Source: Linnemannia hyalina (lineage: Eukaryota; Mortierellomycota; Mortierellomycetes; Mortierellales; Mortierellaceae). Taken from it: a stretch of DNA of 64,000 nucleotides. Location: contig JAHRHY010000033.1 of assembly GCA_019671135.1 (NCBI GenBank), positions 1-64,000 of the forward strand. The letters are read 5' to 3'. Of the stretch, positions 35,916 through 47,465 are shown one piece after another (the first letter of the stretch is position 1; each line of letters begins with the position of its first letter). Under the pieces are notes generated by a model, which searched no databases, was not told the DNA's origin, and saw only the letters and a list, made by a program, of their open reading frames with translations. The translations under genes were made by a program, and so were the position numbers.

Positions 35916-38166
35916 ATGGATGCCCATGCAGCCAGAGGAAAGATGAAGGAGTATTCGATGCAACTGGCGACGTTGACGAGACAGAAGATGCAGTTAGCCG
36001 CGCGCATCCAAGGGTTGAGCCAAGAGGAGGGCGACCAGGAGCGACCAAAGTTGGCGGAACTAACACGTCAGATCGCTGAGGCCAAGACCGCGATGAACGA
36101 GTGGAATGTCATGCTGGATGACCTAGAGAGTGCTGAGAGGTCCATGGGGAGGACGGCATTCTCTAGTGTTGTGACCAGAGAGGAGAATGAGGAGTTGGGG
36201 GTTAAGAAGGGTGGAAAGATTGACGAGATCAAGTTGTCGAATGAGTTTCCGCGTTACCATCGGTTGGTCGAGGCTCATCTGCTTCCTGTTCTTGACATCA
36301 AGATCCATGGTCCCTTGATTACCAACGTCCGAGAGTTCCTGTACGAGTTCCATAGAATAGGAGTAACAAAGTTCACGACGGGCGGGTTCGATGAGAGATG
36401 TTCAAGGTTGTTGTGCTTGGCGAATATGGATCGCAAAGCGTCTGATGCCATGAATGCAGTCTTGAGTCGTGACCCTGAAGGAAAGTGGCCGTGGGCGAGA
36501 TGCGAGAAAGTGTTTGTGGAGAGTGCTATGACGCAGACTGAGAGAACAGATGAGGTTGAGAAGGTGATCAAGATGGGATTAGAACGAGGTGAATCGTACA
36601 AGCAGTACTACCATCGGATGAAGAGGTTGATGGATGTGTACCAAGTCAAGGACTTACCCAAGTTCGCTGATTTGTTATTCTTGCTGCAGAGAGCGGTCGA
36701 CCCGAGCGTTCTTACGATGATCTTGTTGCAGAAGCGCATTGCAGTCCTTGAGGGGATGCTGGGTGTGGCACCTGATGAAACAACCTTCGAGTCTTATATG
36801 GACAGTTTGCAGCATATGCAGGGACCCGCAGACAGTGATGAGTGGGCACCGGTTATTTTGGAGAGGAGACGATTGACCGGGGCTGCAGATAACGAAGCAG
36901 CGAGGCAGGCCCAGAGTTTAAAGGATAAGCTCATCAACCAGCAGAAGAGGGCAGCGGCAGCAGCAACGCTTGCGACGACAAGTGGAACGCGTGTCGGGGG
37001 GACTACTGGTGGTAGCATCAACCAAGTTCCTACAGCGGGTGACAGTTCGGTCCAGAAGGGGAATGCTGGATTCGGCGGTCAACGTGGCGCCTTCGGTAAT
37101 GGTAGTGGTTCTGGTGCGCCTAGAGGTCGAGGAGGCAGTCATGGTCGTGGAGGTTACAAGAGGAACTTCAACCGTGGACACCATCCTTATCCTGGCAGAG
37201 GAAACAGCAATGGTAAGCTAAACCACACTGTTGAGTATGATGATGCATCTGAAGAAAAAGTTGAAGTAGATGGTGGTGAGATGTCTGTTGTCGACCAAGA
37301 TGTCGTTGAGATGAGTAACGAAAATGGTGACGTCACCGAAGTCGAACATGACCGCATGACTAACGACGCGTCTTTCATTCTGCATTCCAAACAGGTGGAA
37401 ACAAGCAGTGAGATGCAACAAACTGATGTACATGAACTGGAGGAGCAGTCGCACAGTTTAACAGAAGTAGTCATAGTGAATGAAACAACAACTGACGAGA
37501 AGAATGTCAGTGACATCAACCCACGGAGTGAAACAGTGAAGAAGAGAAAGAAGAAAAAGAAGAATGCAAAGGGTATTGCGAAAATCGAATTGAAGAGCAA
37601 ACTGCGTGGTGAATCCGGTTTGGGTATGAGAGTTCATGTAGGTCCATTGCCGATGCATCCTCTCGACGGGGGGGAAGGTAGCGGTGATGCTAAAGTGGCT
37701 GTCGACCAAGCAAAGGTGAAGTATGGAGCTATGGGCATTGTTAAAGAAGGAAGAGATAATGCACCGGCCGAGTACAACATCGAGGATGTAGTAGACGACG
37801 AGTACCTAAGGGCCTTCGAAAGATTTTCAATTAGTGATAACCCAGTGTCAGACGCATGTGATGGTTACCCATTATTCTCCTTTGGAGAGAAGGACTTTGA
37901 GTTAGTACACAAGCACTATGGTTCAAGTAAACGAAAACATCAGCCGGATAATCGACTGTTTGTTCCTGTTTATCTTAATCAAGAGCGACATCTTGCACTC
38001 ATTGATACTGGTGCCACACATTCATTTATTAGTGCAGCTGTAGTCAAAAAGTATTCTATTCCGGTTAAACCAATGGAAGGATACATTGAATTAGCTGACT
38101 CGTCTGTCATTAAACGCGTTGGAGAAACGGAAAACGTAGAGATTGTCTGTGGACAGAATGTGCTTA
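35916..38166 (+). pseudogene. Gypsy-C gag-pol piece 3: Gag and protease
   Basis: Encodes most of Gag (helical, Lys/Glu-rich, about 400 residues), an RGG-type region (RGRGGSHGRGGYKRNF) instead of a zinc knuckle, an acidic stretch, a Lys-rich run (KKRKKKKKNAK), the conserved VHVGPLPMHPLDGGEG motif, and the protease LIDTGATHSFIS. It ends at the H3 insertion in VCGQNVL. The MITE arm upstream happens to be open in the same frame, so a longer fused ORF exists, but homology to gypsy-C gag starts only after the MITE. Confidence 0.9.
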
Positions 38167-38662
38167 GGAGGCCTTTCAAGTCCAAATTATCATATGGTGT
38201 TTGTTACATCTCTGCAGATCTTGACGATATCCACCGCGTCCATTAGAGGAGAGTGTATGTATGATATCAACCATTTAAAACAACCACTGTAACATTCCTT
38301 GCGCGATTATCCTACTAAACACAACTACATTCTCCAAACAACAAAGTCTTCTTATTTTTCGCTCACCAATATCTTGAATGTGTTCATCTACTATTAAACT
38401 GTACCCATCACTGCAAGATTCGCCTGAGTAGTTCTTGTATGTGATCATCTAAAGCACTTGCACTCTCAACTGTATCTTTGTCGTGAAATACAGGGGAGAG
38501 ATTACATTTTAAAAAAAAATTGTGCTATATGTTGCTATTTTATCCTATGTTCTGTTGCCGACTGTGAAGAGATATATCAGCTATGGAAGTCAACACTCCG
38601 TTCCTTGGGCTTTGGATATTTTGTATATGCTTTTTTATATCCTCTGCACATGAAGGGGCCGC
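38167..38662 (+). repeat. H3 left terminal module (496 bp)
   Basis: GGAGGCCTTTCAAG to CATGAAGGGGCCGC. The inner junction reads GCCGC-TA-CCG. It differs from 43157-43652 at about two positions (near 38368 and 38634). Confidence 0.88.
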
Positions 38663-38767
38663 TACCGAAAAAAAATATAAAAATATATTTGTATTCTCAA
38701 CTATGTGCTTGCTGTGAGATACAGTTGATAGATACCATCCTACATGCTCTTGTGTATGCAGTAAAGT

Positions 38768-40090
38768 ATGAGCATTTTTAAAAAATTGTTATTGTTGGTC
38801 AACGTCATGACAATCCAATACATAAATATTATTATGGCTCTAACAAAACATTTCAAACAACTGCTTGATGACCATTGGACTTTCCTTGACGCTGGATGGC
38901 CAACAGTTACACCACGTAATAACCATCGTACTGTAAGCAAAGAAATTGGGTTTATGCCACAAATAAAAGAGACTCTGAATCGACGCCTTGGACCTATTCC
39001 AGTGTACTTCTTTCTTGTTGATATCTGGCCAAAAGTCAAGTATCCTGGGCCATACAAAGAAGTGGAGAAAGGTCTTTTAATGCTCTATCATCTTGTCAAA
39101 GGACTGTCTATGGAAGCAATGGAACCACACATGCCAAAAAGTAGTTTTCATGCAATGCACTCTGTGTTTTATAAGAAAGAATATACTTTGCACAATAAGT
39201 ACATCACCAACTGTATTGCAACAATGTTCTCCACAATTAAAATACGCCTATTGTCTGCAAAGGAAAAGAATCCTGTATTATTTAAGCATGTCACATTGCA
39301 TCTTGATGGTCATGATACAAGAGCAACATACAAAGGTGAGAGCAGTGCTGATATGTATTCTTACAAGCTGAAAAAGTCAGGATTACGCACACAGGTAGCA
39401 ATGGATTGTAATGGCATGGCTTTATTTGTCTCCAAATCTGCATCTTGCAAGAACAATGCTGATGGAACAATGCTGCTGACGATGAAGTTGGACAAGAGAG
39501 TGCATGAGATGGATTGCATAGCTCTCGATGGAGGGTATCCACAGTTCTTAAGGAGGCTTGTAGATGAGTCTGATACTCTTAGATTCCAAAATTTCGCTCA
39601 TCCATACCGTAAAAAGAAGAACAAGGAACTTACAGAGGAAGAAGCGTTATACAATACCACCTTTGGTAGTTTCCGCTCACAGATGGAATCTCTGTTTGCA
39701 GATCTTGGTTCCACATTTGAGAAACACAACAATCGTACTCCTGTATTGGTGGATAAGAAACAAACATATAATTTGCAGTTGAAGTTATCTTTGTTACTCT
39801 TAAACATGAAAAAGATGGTTGCTTTGTTGAAGATTCCTGCAGAACCAATTCATACAGCTTGGCTCCGCGAAGGATTCGAGTATCCGACGACAGAGAACGA
39901 TGTTGAGCAACCAATGGGATATGTTGATGTTGGTGCACTAGTGGAGGATGGAAATACAATGGCACAACTCCAGAACGAATTTCTTGGTCTTGAACTTCAT
40001 GATAATGTTGATGAGGACCAGTACTCTGATGAGGACACACCAATGGATCCACCAGTAATACTGCAACCCGGCCTTTCCATTGCGCTTTGA
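38768..40090 (+). CDS. H3 ORF1: PIF/Harbinger-like DDE transposase
   Basis: 440 aa, open and probably functional. Catalytic candidates are D180 (HLDGHDT), D254 (ALDGGYP) and E307 (SQMESLF), in the motif context of DDE_Tnp_4 transposases. It starts MSIFKKLL where the other copies have a slightly longer upstream frame, which makes the shared internal Met (MTIQYINIIM) attractive alternatives. It differs from H2 ORF1 at scattered residues (MALTKHFKQLL against MDLTKHFQQLL; VDESDTLRF against IDESDTLKV), unlike the ORF2 3' half, which appears identical. It would act on the GGAGGCC and GCGGCCCC outer ends. Confidence 0.78.
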   Translation: MSIFKKLLLLVNVMTIQYINIIMALTKHFKQLLDDHWTFLDAGWPTVTPRNNHRTVSKEIGFMPQIKETLNRRLGPIPVYFFLVDIWPKVKYPGPYKEVEKGLLMLYHLVKGLSMEAMEPHMPKSSFHAMHSVFYKKEYTLHNKYITNCIATMFSTIKIRLLSAKEKNPVLFKHVTLHLDGHDTRATYKGESSADMYSYKLKKSGLRTQVAMDCNGMALFVSKSASCKNNADGTMLLTMKLDKRVHEMDCIALDGGYPQFLRRLVDESDTLRFQNFAHPYRKKKNKELTEEEALYNTTFGSFRSQMESLFADLGSTFEKHNNRTPVLVDKKQTYNLQLKLSLLLLNMKKMVALLKIPAEPIHTAWLREGFEYPTTENDVEQPMGYVDVGALVEDGNTMAQLQNEFLGLELHDNVDEDQYSDEDTPMDPPVILQPGLSIAL

Positions 40091-40810
40091 GGTACGTAGT
40101 ACGAAGCGACAAATGGATGTTAATGGTAATTTGTAGACTTATTGCAGGTTTTTAAAAGAATAGACATACATAGCCTATTTAGTCAGCGTTGAGATACGGT
40201 ATTAACTGCCAAGACGCTAATATGCACCGGTATCTATTATTAAAAGTCATGGTATTATTGTAGTAGATCGGATGCTATTCTATGCTATTCTACAACATTC
40301 CTTTTTATTTAACAAAGAGGATAAACACATGTACAAACCTACGTCATAAAAGAATACATAAACACATGTACAAACCTACGTCATAAAAGAATACTACATT
40401 CTTAACCATTTTTAAACCCCGTCTTTAACGCCAAGCAGTCTTAATAAGCAAGATCTACGTCATACGAGGAACACTACGTTATTAACCACTTAGATGCCTT
40501 TTTAAAACTCTTTTGTTACTAAGCGCCAAGCAGTGTTAATAAGCAAGCGCTATTAATATCCAATGTGGCAGTGTCCCATGAATTAGTATAAATAAAGGAC
40601 TCCACTTCCCTCTTGCTTAATCTTTATCTTATCTAGTAACCAACCAACCATTATCCATATCTATACAACCATCCATACCTATACAACCATCTTTTATTGC
40701 AATTCTTTATATCAGTGTACTAAGCAGCTGCAATCTACCACACATAAACTGAAAAGTCATTCACACCCACCATATCACAAGTACAATCTATATCGTTCAT
40801 ATCCAAAAAC
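40091..40810 (+). promoter_or_regulatory. H3 ORF1-ORF2 intergenic region / ORF2 promoter
   Basis: Tandem 37-bp units at 40321-40357 and 40358-40394 with CTACGTCATA, a further CTACGTCATACG near 40456, and TATAAATAAAGG near 40587, about 220 bp upstream of the ORF2 ATG. No ORF. Confidence 0.6.
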
Positions 40811-43033
40811 ATGCAGTACGTTCAGCTTACAATCGAGCTCATCACCAAGGCCTTCGAGACATTTTCTTCTAAGAAGGGAGTGGAGTTTACCAAGAAAGAT
40901 GCAAATAAGATCTTTAAGGCGCTTGATGGGGATAAGGAAGTGGAGAGATACTACTTTTGTGGAGCAAAGTGCGTCAAGTCCAAGCGTAAATGCATGAAGG
41001 AAGTTGACGATGAAGGCATGCATTGTTATGTCCACGATCCTGCGCGCAAGTGTCAAGGCACAACCATTAAGGGCGCTAATTGTGGTAGTGTAGCCAAAAT
41101 TGGTCAAACATACTGTGGGCGTCATCAAGATCAAGATAGAGGTCATATAAAACGTGGTAACAAGAAGGCACCTGTCGTTACGCGTCCCAAGTCTTCCAAG
41201 GCTTTAAAGAAGACACATACTTCTAAGTTTGTATCATCTGATGACGATATGACTTCCGAGGATGAAGAGCCGTCCGACGATGATGATGAAGAAGATAAAA
41301 TTGCCGTCTCCTTTCCGTTGAGTCCAAAGGTAGTTGACATAACGTCCAAGAAAAATGTACCACTCGCTAATACAGGCATATGGATGCGTTATGCAACTAA
41401 TCCAGCTTTTCTGTATGCAAAAAACTATACTGTAAATGGCAAGTACATTATTAAGCTGAAGGAAAAGGATCTCTACGTTGTATTGTGTCCACCTGAGCTC
41501 ATGGGGAAAAATCTTCCTGTACCGGAATTATCTGACAAAGAGGTACGTATATTGCAAAAGATGGGACTCCAAGAGGCAACTCCTGCAGATGTAGAAAAAA
41601 TAGAAGAGTCTTCTGCTGATGAGAATTCTGACGATGATACAGATGATGGTGATACGTCTGATGATGGTGATACGTCTGATGATGCTGGCTCTGACGATGA
41701 TTCCCCTGATGATAAAGACTCTGATGATGGCAAGTCCAATAACAGACCTAATGTAGAATCTGGAGATGATACCTCTAAGGATAACCCTGATGAAAAACTA
41801 TCTCATAAAAAGTCATCTAAGGATGATAAGAAGAAGACTCTTCGAAAGAAATGGCCTTCAAAGATGCCCAAAAATGCAGAGCCATCTTCTAATGTAGACG
41901 TTTCTAAGGATGGAAAAGATGAACATACATTTGCACTGGCCACAACGGTGCATAACATTAGATCAGAGAAAGACATAGCACGTGCGAAGGACAGAGGATG
42001 GATGATTCATCCTAATAACGACATGCTTGAGTATGCAACTAAGTTTACGATGAATGGCAAGTACATTGTCAGGCTATCTGGAAAGAATACATACGTTGGC
42101 CTGTTTACGCTTGATGCTCTGCGCGGTGTCGGTGATGTTCCAGAGTTGGATATCTTGGAACGCTCCATGCTTAGCAAGATGAAACTTCAACCATTGTCTG
42201 ATGAAGAGAGAAAGACGCTTTTCAACGAGGAGATCGAAGTAGAAGAAGAAGTACCAGTAGAAGGACCAACAGATAAATCCAAGGTGATATGGAAAAAACT
42301 TAACAAGTACTTGGAATATTCCGAGAATGTACTTGTAAATGGAATGCACATTCTCAAGATGCGCAAAAAAGACACTGTAATCGGCTTGATGACTGATGAC
42401 CATATTGCTGCAGAGAATGTAGAGTGTCATTCTCTTAGCCAGAAGGAAAAAGAGAAGTTGTTTGCTATGGGATTTAAACCGCATGAGCATAAGCAAAGCT
42501 TGCCACAGAAAGATGAGAGCACATGTGAGGATGATAAAGATGCTGAGGGCGATAAAGATGCTGAGGATGACAAAGATGCGGTGGGTGATAAAGATGCTGA
42601 AGATGACAAAGATGCTGAGGGTGATAACGATGCTGAGGATGACAAAGATGCTGAGGGTGATAACGATGCTGAAGATGATAAAGATGCTGAGGATGATAAA
42701 GATGCTGAGGATGTTATGTGGAAAAGGTACCCTAAAGATAAAAGCTCCTCGGGTATAATCGTCATAGATAAAGACGAAATTAAATGGACAACATGTTCGT
42801 TTGACAAGAAGCATGAATATGCAACCAACTACCTTTTCGACGGATGTCATCTGCTCAAGAGGTACGAAGAGGACATTATTGTTGGACTGCTGTATAAGAT
42901 ACCTGCAAACGGTGACAGTAACTATAGTCGAGACAAATTTACCAACAACAAACAAAAGCAGAAGTTAATTGCCATGGGGTTCACGATCGAGGAATTGCCT
43001 AAATTGTACTCTCCAGATGTAAAGTTTTGGTAG
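40811..43033 (+). CDS. H3 ORF2: Cys/His-rich, acidic repeat protein of unknown function
   Basis: 740 aa, same architecture as H2 ORF2: N-terminal Cys/His clusters, Lys-rich linker, four degenerate copies of a repeat of about 65 residues, and a DKDAE minisatellite-encoded acidic array (42530-42715). Compared with H2 it lacks a KKRKRNKQESSDE stretch and has an extra DDGDTS unit. From about codon 365 to the stop it appears identical to H2, including silent positions, which indicates recent common descent or gene conversion. The function is unknown; as the partner ORF of a Harbinger-like transposase it may bind element ends or assist nuclear import, which is inference only. Confidence 0.8.
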   Translation: MQYVQLTIELITKAFETFSSKKGVEFTKKDANKIFKALDGDKEVERYYFCGAKCVKSKRKCMKEVDDEGMHCYVHDPARKCQGTTIKGANCGSVAKIGQTYCGRHQDQDRGHIKRGNKKAPVVTRPKSSKALKKTHTSKFVSSDDDMTSEDEEPSDDDDEEDKIAVSFPLSPKVVDITSKKNVPLANTGIWMRYATNPAFLYAKNYTVNGKYIIKLKEKDLYVVLCPPELMGKNLPVPELSDKEVRILQKMGLQEATPADVEKIEESSADENSDDDTDDGDTSDDGDTSDDAGSDDDSPDDKDSDDGKSNNRPNVESGDDTSKDNPDEKLSHKKSSKDDKKKTLRKKWPSKMPKNAEPSSNVDVSKDGKDEHTFALATTVHNIRSEKDIARAKDRGWMIHPNNDMLEYATKFTMNGKYIVRLSGKNTYVGLFTLDALRGVGDVPELDILERSMLSKMKLQPLSDEERKTLFNEEIEVEEEVPVEGPTDKSKVIWKKLNKYLEYSENVLVNGMHILKMRKKDTVIGLMTDDHIAAENVECHSLSQKEKEKLFAMGFKPHEHKQSLPQKDESTCEDDKDAEGDKDAEDDKDAVGDKDAEDDKDAEGDNDAEDDKDAEGDNDAEDDKDAEDDKDAEDVMWKRYPKDKSSSGIIVIDKDEIKWTTCSFDKKHEYATNYLFDGCHLLKRYEEDIIVGLLYKIPANGDSNYSRDKFTNNKQKQKLIAMGFTIEELPKLYSPDVKFW

Positions 43034-43156
43034 TTGTTGAGACAGATGAAGAGTAGATATTTTAAAAACTATCCAATTGTCAACAGTTGGCATTTGTGGT
43101 TGTATATATAGCATGAACTTTTTAAAAATGTAACATGTCTTCGACACTTCCACCTA

Positions 43157-43652
43157 GGAGGCCTTTCAAGTCCAAATTATCATATGGTGTTTGTTACATC
43201 TCTGCAGATCTTGACGATATCCACCGCGTCCATTAGAGGAGAGTGTATGTATGATATCAACCATTTAAAACAACCACTGTAACATTCCTTGCGCGATTAT
43301 CCTACTAAACACAACTACATTCTCCAAACAACAAAGTCTTCTTATTTTTCGCTCACCTATATCTTGAATGTGTTCATCTACTATTAAACTGTACCCATCA
43401 CTGCAAGATTCGCCTGAGTAGTTCTTGTATGTGATCATCTAAAGCACTTGCACTCTCAACTGTATCTTTGTCGTGAAATACAGGGGAGAGATTACATTTT
43501 AAAAAAAAATTGTGCTATATGTTGCTATTTTATCCTATGTTCTGTTGCCGACTGTGAAGAGATATATCAGCTATGGAAGTCAACACTCCGTTCCTTGGGC
43601 TTTGGATATTTTTTATATGCTTTTTTATATCCTCTGCACATGAAGGGGCCGC
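43157..43652 (+). repeat. H3 right terminal module (496 bp)
   Basis: Direct repeat of 38167-38662. The inner junction reads CCACC-TA-GGAGGCC, and the target copy TTA follows at 43653-43655. Confidence 0.88.
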
Positions 43653-43655
43653 TTA

Positions 43656-46600
43656 GCGCGCCATATGAGGTTATTGAACAGAGTCATGCAGTTACCATTG
43701 GCATGGATCTCTTTCACCGCTATGGATTCAATATCGTTGGACTACCCGATGCAGATGAGTCGTCTGGACGGATGCCAGCGCCAGTTGAAGACGAAAAGCC
43801 CACGCTGATACCTCTCACGATTCCAGAACGAGAAAAGACGCAGGAATTTATTGCGGAAAAGGACGCGTTCATGAAGAGTATAGAAGAGTCGCTGAGGTTA
43901 AACGCCAAGATTCCAAATACAAGTCATTGTACTATACCTGAAATGAAGGTGTATTTGCCAGTCCCTGATGACGTTATCCTCTACCGCAGACCTAAAGTAT
44001 TTGCTGCATCGCAAATGCCGGTTCTTGATGAAGCAATCCAGAATTGGCTGAAGGATGATGTAATTACATTAGCACCTGCAGGTAATGCACACAACAACAC
44101 ATTAACGCTAGCGGCTAAGAAAGATGCTAACGGAAACAAGACTCTCTACCGAGTGTGCTTGGATCCGCGGCCCTTAAACGCGCACCTACCCGATGATAAT
44201 TTTTCGGTACCACTTATATCAGACATCATGCAATTTGCTGGAGGCAATGCAGTGTTCTCGACTGTGGACCTAAAGCAGGCGTATCATCGATTACCAATCC
44301 ATGAAGAAGATCAGCCGTTGACGGCATTTTTGCATAACGGGATTCAATATATGTTCAAGAAGGCTCCTTTTGGATTGAAGCCCTTATCCAGTTTGTTTCA
44401 GCGTGGCATGAGCCGAATCCTTGGGGATTTGAAATTTGTCAGAAATTTTATCGATGACATTCTTCTCGCATCAAAGAACAGAAGCGATCATGCGATTCAG
44501 ATGATAGAGTTGGTTAAACGGCTAACTGATGCCAAGCTTATTATTAACCTTGACAAGTGCAAGTTCTACAGTACGCAGGTGGCGTTGCTGGGCTTCATTG
44601 TGGATCTTGATGGAAAAAGAATTGATCCCAATAAATTGGTGAATATCAATGATTGGAAACCCCCAACTACGGGTAAGCAGGTTCAATCTTATATGGGGAC
44701 TTTTAATTTTTTTCGCGATCACGTACCCATTATAGCTACCATTAGCGCTCCGCTAGATGCTATGCGTAATGTGGTGGGTCCATTTACGTTGAATGCTGCT
44801 CAGTTGAAGAGCTTTGAGGCACTAAAGAATTTGTTGGTCTTATCGCCCATAATTTGCTGGGTGGATTTCAATTTGCCGTTATATGTTGCTACAGATGCAT
44901 CTAACGTTGGAATTGGAGCAATTTTATATCAGCTGCCGGAAGGCGAGGCGAATCCCAAAAACATTAGATATATTTCTTTTGTTGCGCGCTCATTGCAACC
45001 CAGTGAACGACGCTATAGTACAACTCGGAAGGAGTTATTGGCAATTGTGTTTGCACTGAAGAAGTTGCATTACTATTTGTGGGGCCGTCACTTTACGCTT
45101 TTCACGGATCATCGCGCTCTTACTTTTATGCATACGCAGAAGGATATGAACTCGATGCTTACCGCATGGCAGGAGACTATTTTGGATTACACGTTTAAGG
45201 TTGTTTATCGACCTGGCGTTCTGAACGTTTTACCAGACGCTTTGTCTCGCCAGTTTCCTCAAGAGTTGTGGACAGCCCGCATTCAAGGATCTGCTCCGAG
45301 CAAAATTTATGGTTATGTTCACTTAATCCAGGACGCCGACACTCAACGTGTGACGGTAGCTGTCTCAGAGAGAAGAGGAGTGTTAGTCGACGCACATGCG
45401 CTTGGTCACATTGGGACCAATGCCATGGTCAAGCATATTCATTCGTTGCAAAAGACGTGGCCTAATCTGGCCAAGGATTGCTTGGAGTATGTTCAGCGTT
45501 GCCAAGAATGCCAGCGAGTCAACATCGCACGCAAGGGATACCACCCTCTGACGGCCATTCATGCTCAGTTACCAGGTGAACATATGGCGGTTGATTTGAC
45601 CGGTCCATTCCCTGTGGAGAGCGATGGAAACCTATTCCTACTCATTTTGGTTGATGTTTGTACAAGGTTCGTCTTCTTGGAACCCATACCTGACAAGAAG
45701 GGGATGACCATTGCAAAAGTTTTGTTCAAAATCTTCACCACTATTGGTTTTCCACGTATCCTCCAATCTGACAATGGCAGAGAATTCGTTAATGAGGCGG
45801 TGCAAGTGATGACTACCACTATGGGAGTGCAACATAGGTTACTCACCCCTTATCACCCTCGCGGAAACGGAGTCGCCGAAAATCATGTGAAAACAGCATG
45901 CACTATCATTCGCAAAGAGGTTCAAGACCATAAACAAGCATGGGCGAAACATGTTCCTATGGCACAGCTAGCTATGAACACCAGAATTGTGGCTCTACAC
46001 AATTCGTCCCCATTTTCTTTGTTTTTTGCGCGGCGTTATAATGGTATTAGCAATTTTTCGGACACGACAGAGAAGTTATCATCCCAGGAGGAGCTCTTAA
46101 AGCGGCTTGAGTACATGACCAAGACCGTCTTTCCAGCGATTGACACTAAGACCCGTGAAACTCAACGTCGAATGATTGAGCGTTTCAATAGAACAGTACT
46201 GCACAGTGAATTCCCTGATGGAGCAAAGGTTATGTCTTTGGACCCGATCTTGGGCGACAAGCTTTCGCCTAGGTATGAAGGCCCTTATATTGTAGTCAGA
46301 CGAACAACTGGTGGATCCTATGTGTTGAAGGATGCCACAGGAGAAGAGTTAGGTCGTAAATTTGCGCCGTCGCAGCTAAAGCTTGTGCTCGACGATTTTG
46401 AAGCAACTGACACATACGTAGTAGAAAAAGTTCTCAACCACAGGCATGGACCTAGGGGGGGGATGGAATACCGCGTAAAATGGAAAGGGTACAAAGAGGA
46501 AACCTGGGAGCCTCAAGAGAATTTTATTGAGAGAAAGTGTATCACAGACTACTGGAAGACTAAAAACCTACCAGGATCGCAATCTCTAACGCAGCCTCGT

Positions 46601-46864
46601 CAAACGGCCGCGACTCTCGGGACTAAGGGTCAAGAGCAGGAGCTCAATCCATCGCAACGTAAAGGTGCTACTAAAACATCAAAGAACATATCCAATGGTG
46701 ATGCTCTTAATAAGGGTACATGCAAGCGTGCAAACCCCGACGAAGAAGAAGATCAATTGGTCGATCGACGCAGGTCTAAACGACTGCGAAGAAATAATGC
46801 TAATGGCGAGAAGATGAGTAGTGAGCTTAGGACGATTCGCGGGCGTATGCCTGATCGTCATTAG
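43656..46864 (+). pseudogene. Gypsy-C gag-pol piece 4: RT, RNase H, integrase, chromodomain
   Basis: Resumes the protease C-terminus (APYEVIEQSHAVTIGMDLFHRYGFN) after H3. It encodes RT (YRVCLDPRPLNAHLP, FSTVDLKQAYHRLP, catalytic FIDDILLAS), RNase H (VATDASNVGIGAILYQ), integrase (HALGHIG to CQECQR; D-D-E at AVDLTGPF, QSDNGREF, GNGVAENH) and a chromodomain (YVVEKVLNHR to WKGYKEETWEPQENF), then a basic tail ending MPDRH. The stop is at 46862-46864. No stop or shift interrupts it, so gypsy-C was coding-competent before the insertions. Residues upstream of 43656 in the same open frame are module-encoded. Confidence 0.92.
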
Positions 46865-47175
46865 CATGCATCATCAGTGCATCCGATGAATAATGCAGTA
46901 GGGGTTTTTCCGCTTCCCCTACAATCACGTTCGAGGTTTTCCCTCTTGGGTTTTCCCCTCGCAAGGATTTTTAAACGATTTTTTGCCTTGAGTGAACAAT
47001 TAATGTCATGTGAGGATTGTTGATCCTCAACCTGTCTGCAAGGTTTTTATTCAGATTTTTTCCTGGCAGAACAGTAAAATAATGCACAGAGTCCAAGTGA
47101 TTCTTAGACACAAACGAGCAGAGCATATATGCGTTTTTAAGCAGACGGCTTTCAGCCTTTCCCATGGGAGGGGAT
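46865..47175 (+). other. Gypsy-C 3' UTR and polypurine tract
   Basis: 311 bp without coding sequence. It includes the GAGGTTTTCCCTCTTGGG motif shared with gypsy-E and ends CTTTCCCATGGGAGGGGAT at the 3' LTR, a purine tract with a CCCATGGG palindrome. Confidence 0.75.
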
Positions 47176-47344
47176 TGTCGCATATTTGCCTGTCTCGGGG
47201 GTGTCAGCTAATGTAATTAGGCTAGAGACAGTAATTTAGTCATATGACCAGACACCGACATAAATGGAGGTGTCTGGGCTGTTAACAAAGATCCCTCTCT
47301 TGTCTTATCAATTCGATTGTGCGTGACTAGCGTAAAAATTTTCA
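47176..47344 (+). repeat. Gypsy-C 3' LTR
   Basis: 169 bp, differing from the 5' LTR at one base (AAAATTTTCA against AAAAGTTTCA). It is followed by GGTGGAAGTG, the extreme end of the H4 internal region, not by a copy of the left flank. Confidence 0.9.
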
Positions 47345-47465
47345 GGTGGAAGTGTCGAAGACATGTTACATTTTTAAAAAGTTCATGCTATATATACAAC
47401 CACAAATGCCAACTGTTGACAATTGAATAGTTTTTAAAATATCTACTCTTCATCTGTCTCAACAA

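Larger units (their letters stand above)
38167..43652 (+). mobile_element. Harbinger-like element H3, complete, with terminal direct repeats
   Basis: 5486 bp in gypsy-C with 3-bp duplication TTA (38164-38166, 43653-43655). Two 496-bp modules in direct orientation (38167-38662, 43157-43652) differ at only about two bases. They differ from the H2 modules at several dozen positions, although the 3' half of ORF2 appears identical between H2 and H3. Both ORFs are open. Confidence 0.87.
15809..47344 (+). mobile_element. Gypsy-C: chromovirus containing gypsy-B, a MITE and H3
   Basis: Both 169-bp LTRs and one gag-pol ORF, split by gypsy-B (target copies GGTGC at 16791-16795 and 35366-35370), a foldback MITE (TTT) and H3 (TTA). 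Removing these leaves about 7.0 kb with an uninterrupted frame. The two LTRs differ at one base near their 3' ends, and the flanks are not a duplication (GATGT on the left, GGTGG on the right), so the outer junctions may come from two different insertions. Confidence 0.88.

Noticed and set aside
42074..42955. A 293-codon open frame on the strand opposite H3 ORF2, also present in H2 and H4
   Set aside because: It mirrors the ORF2 coding sequence, is hydrophobic because of the acidic repeat on the other strand, and is conserved only because ORF2 is. No separate evidence for a gene.
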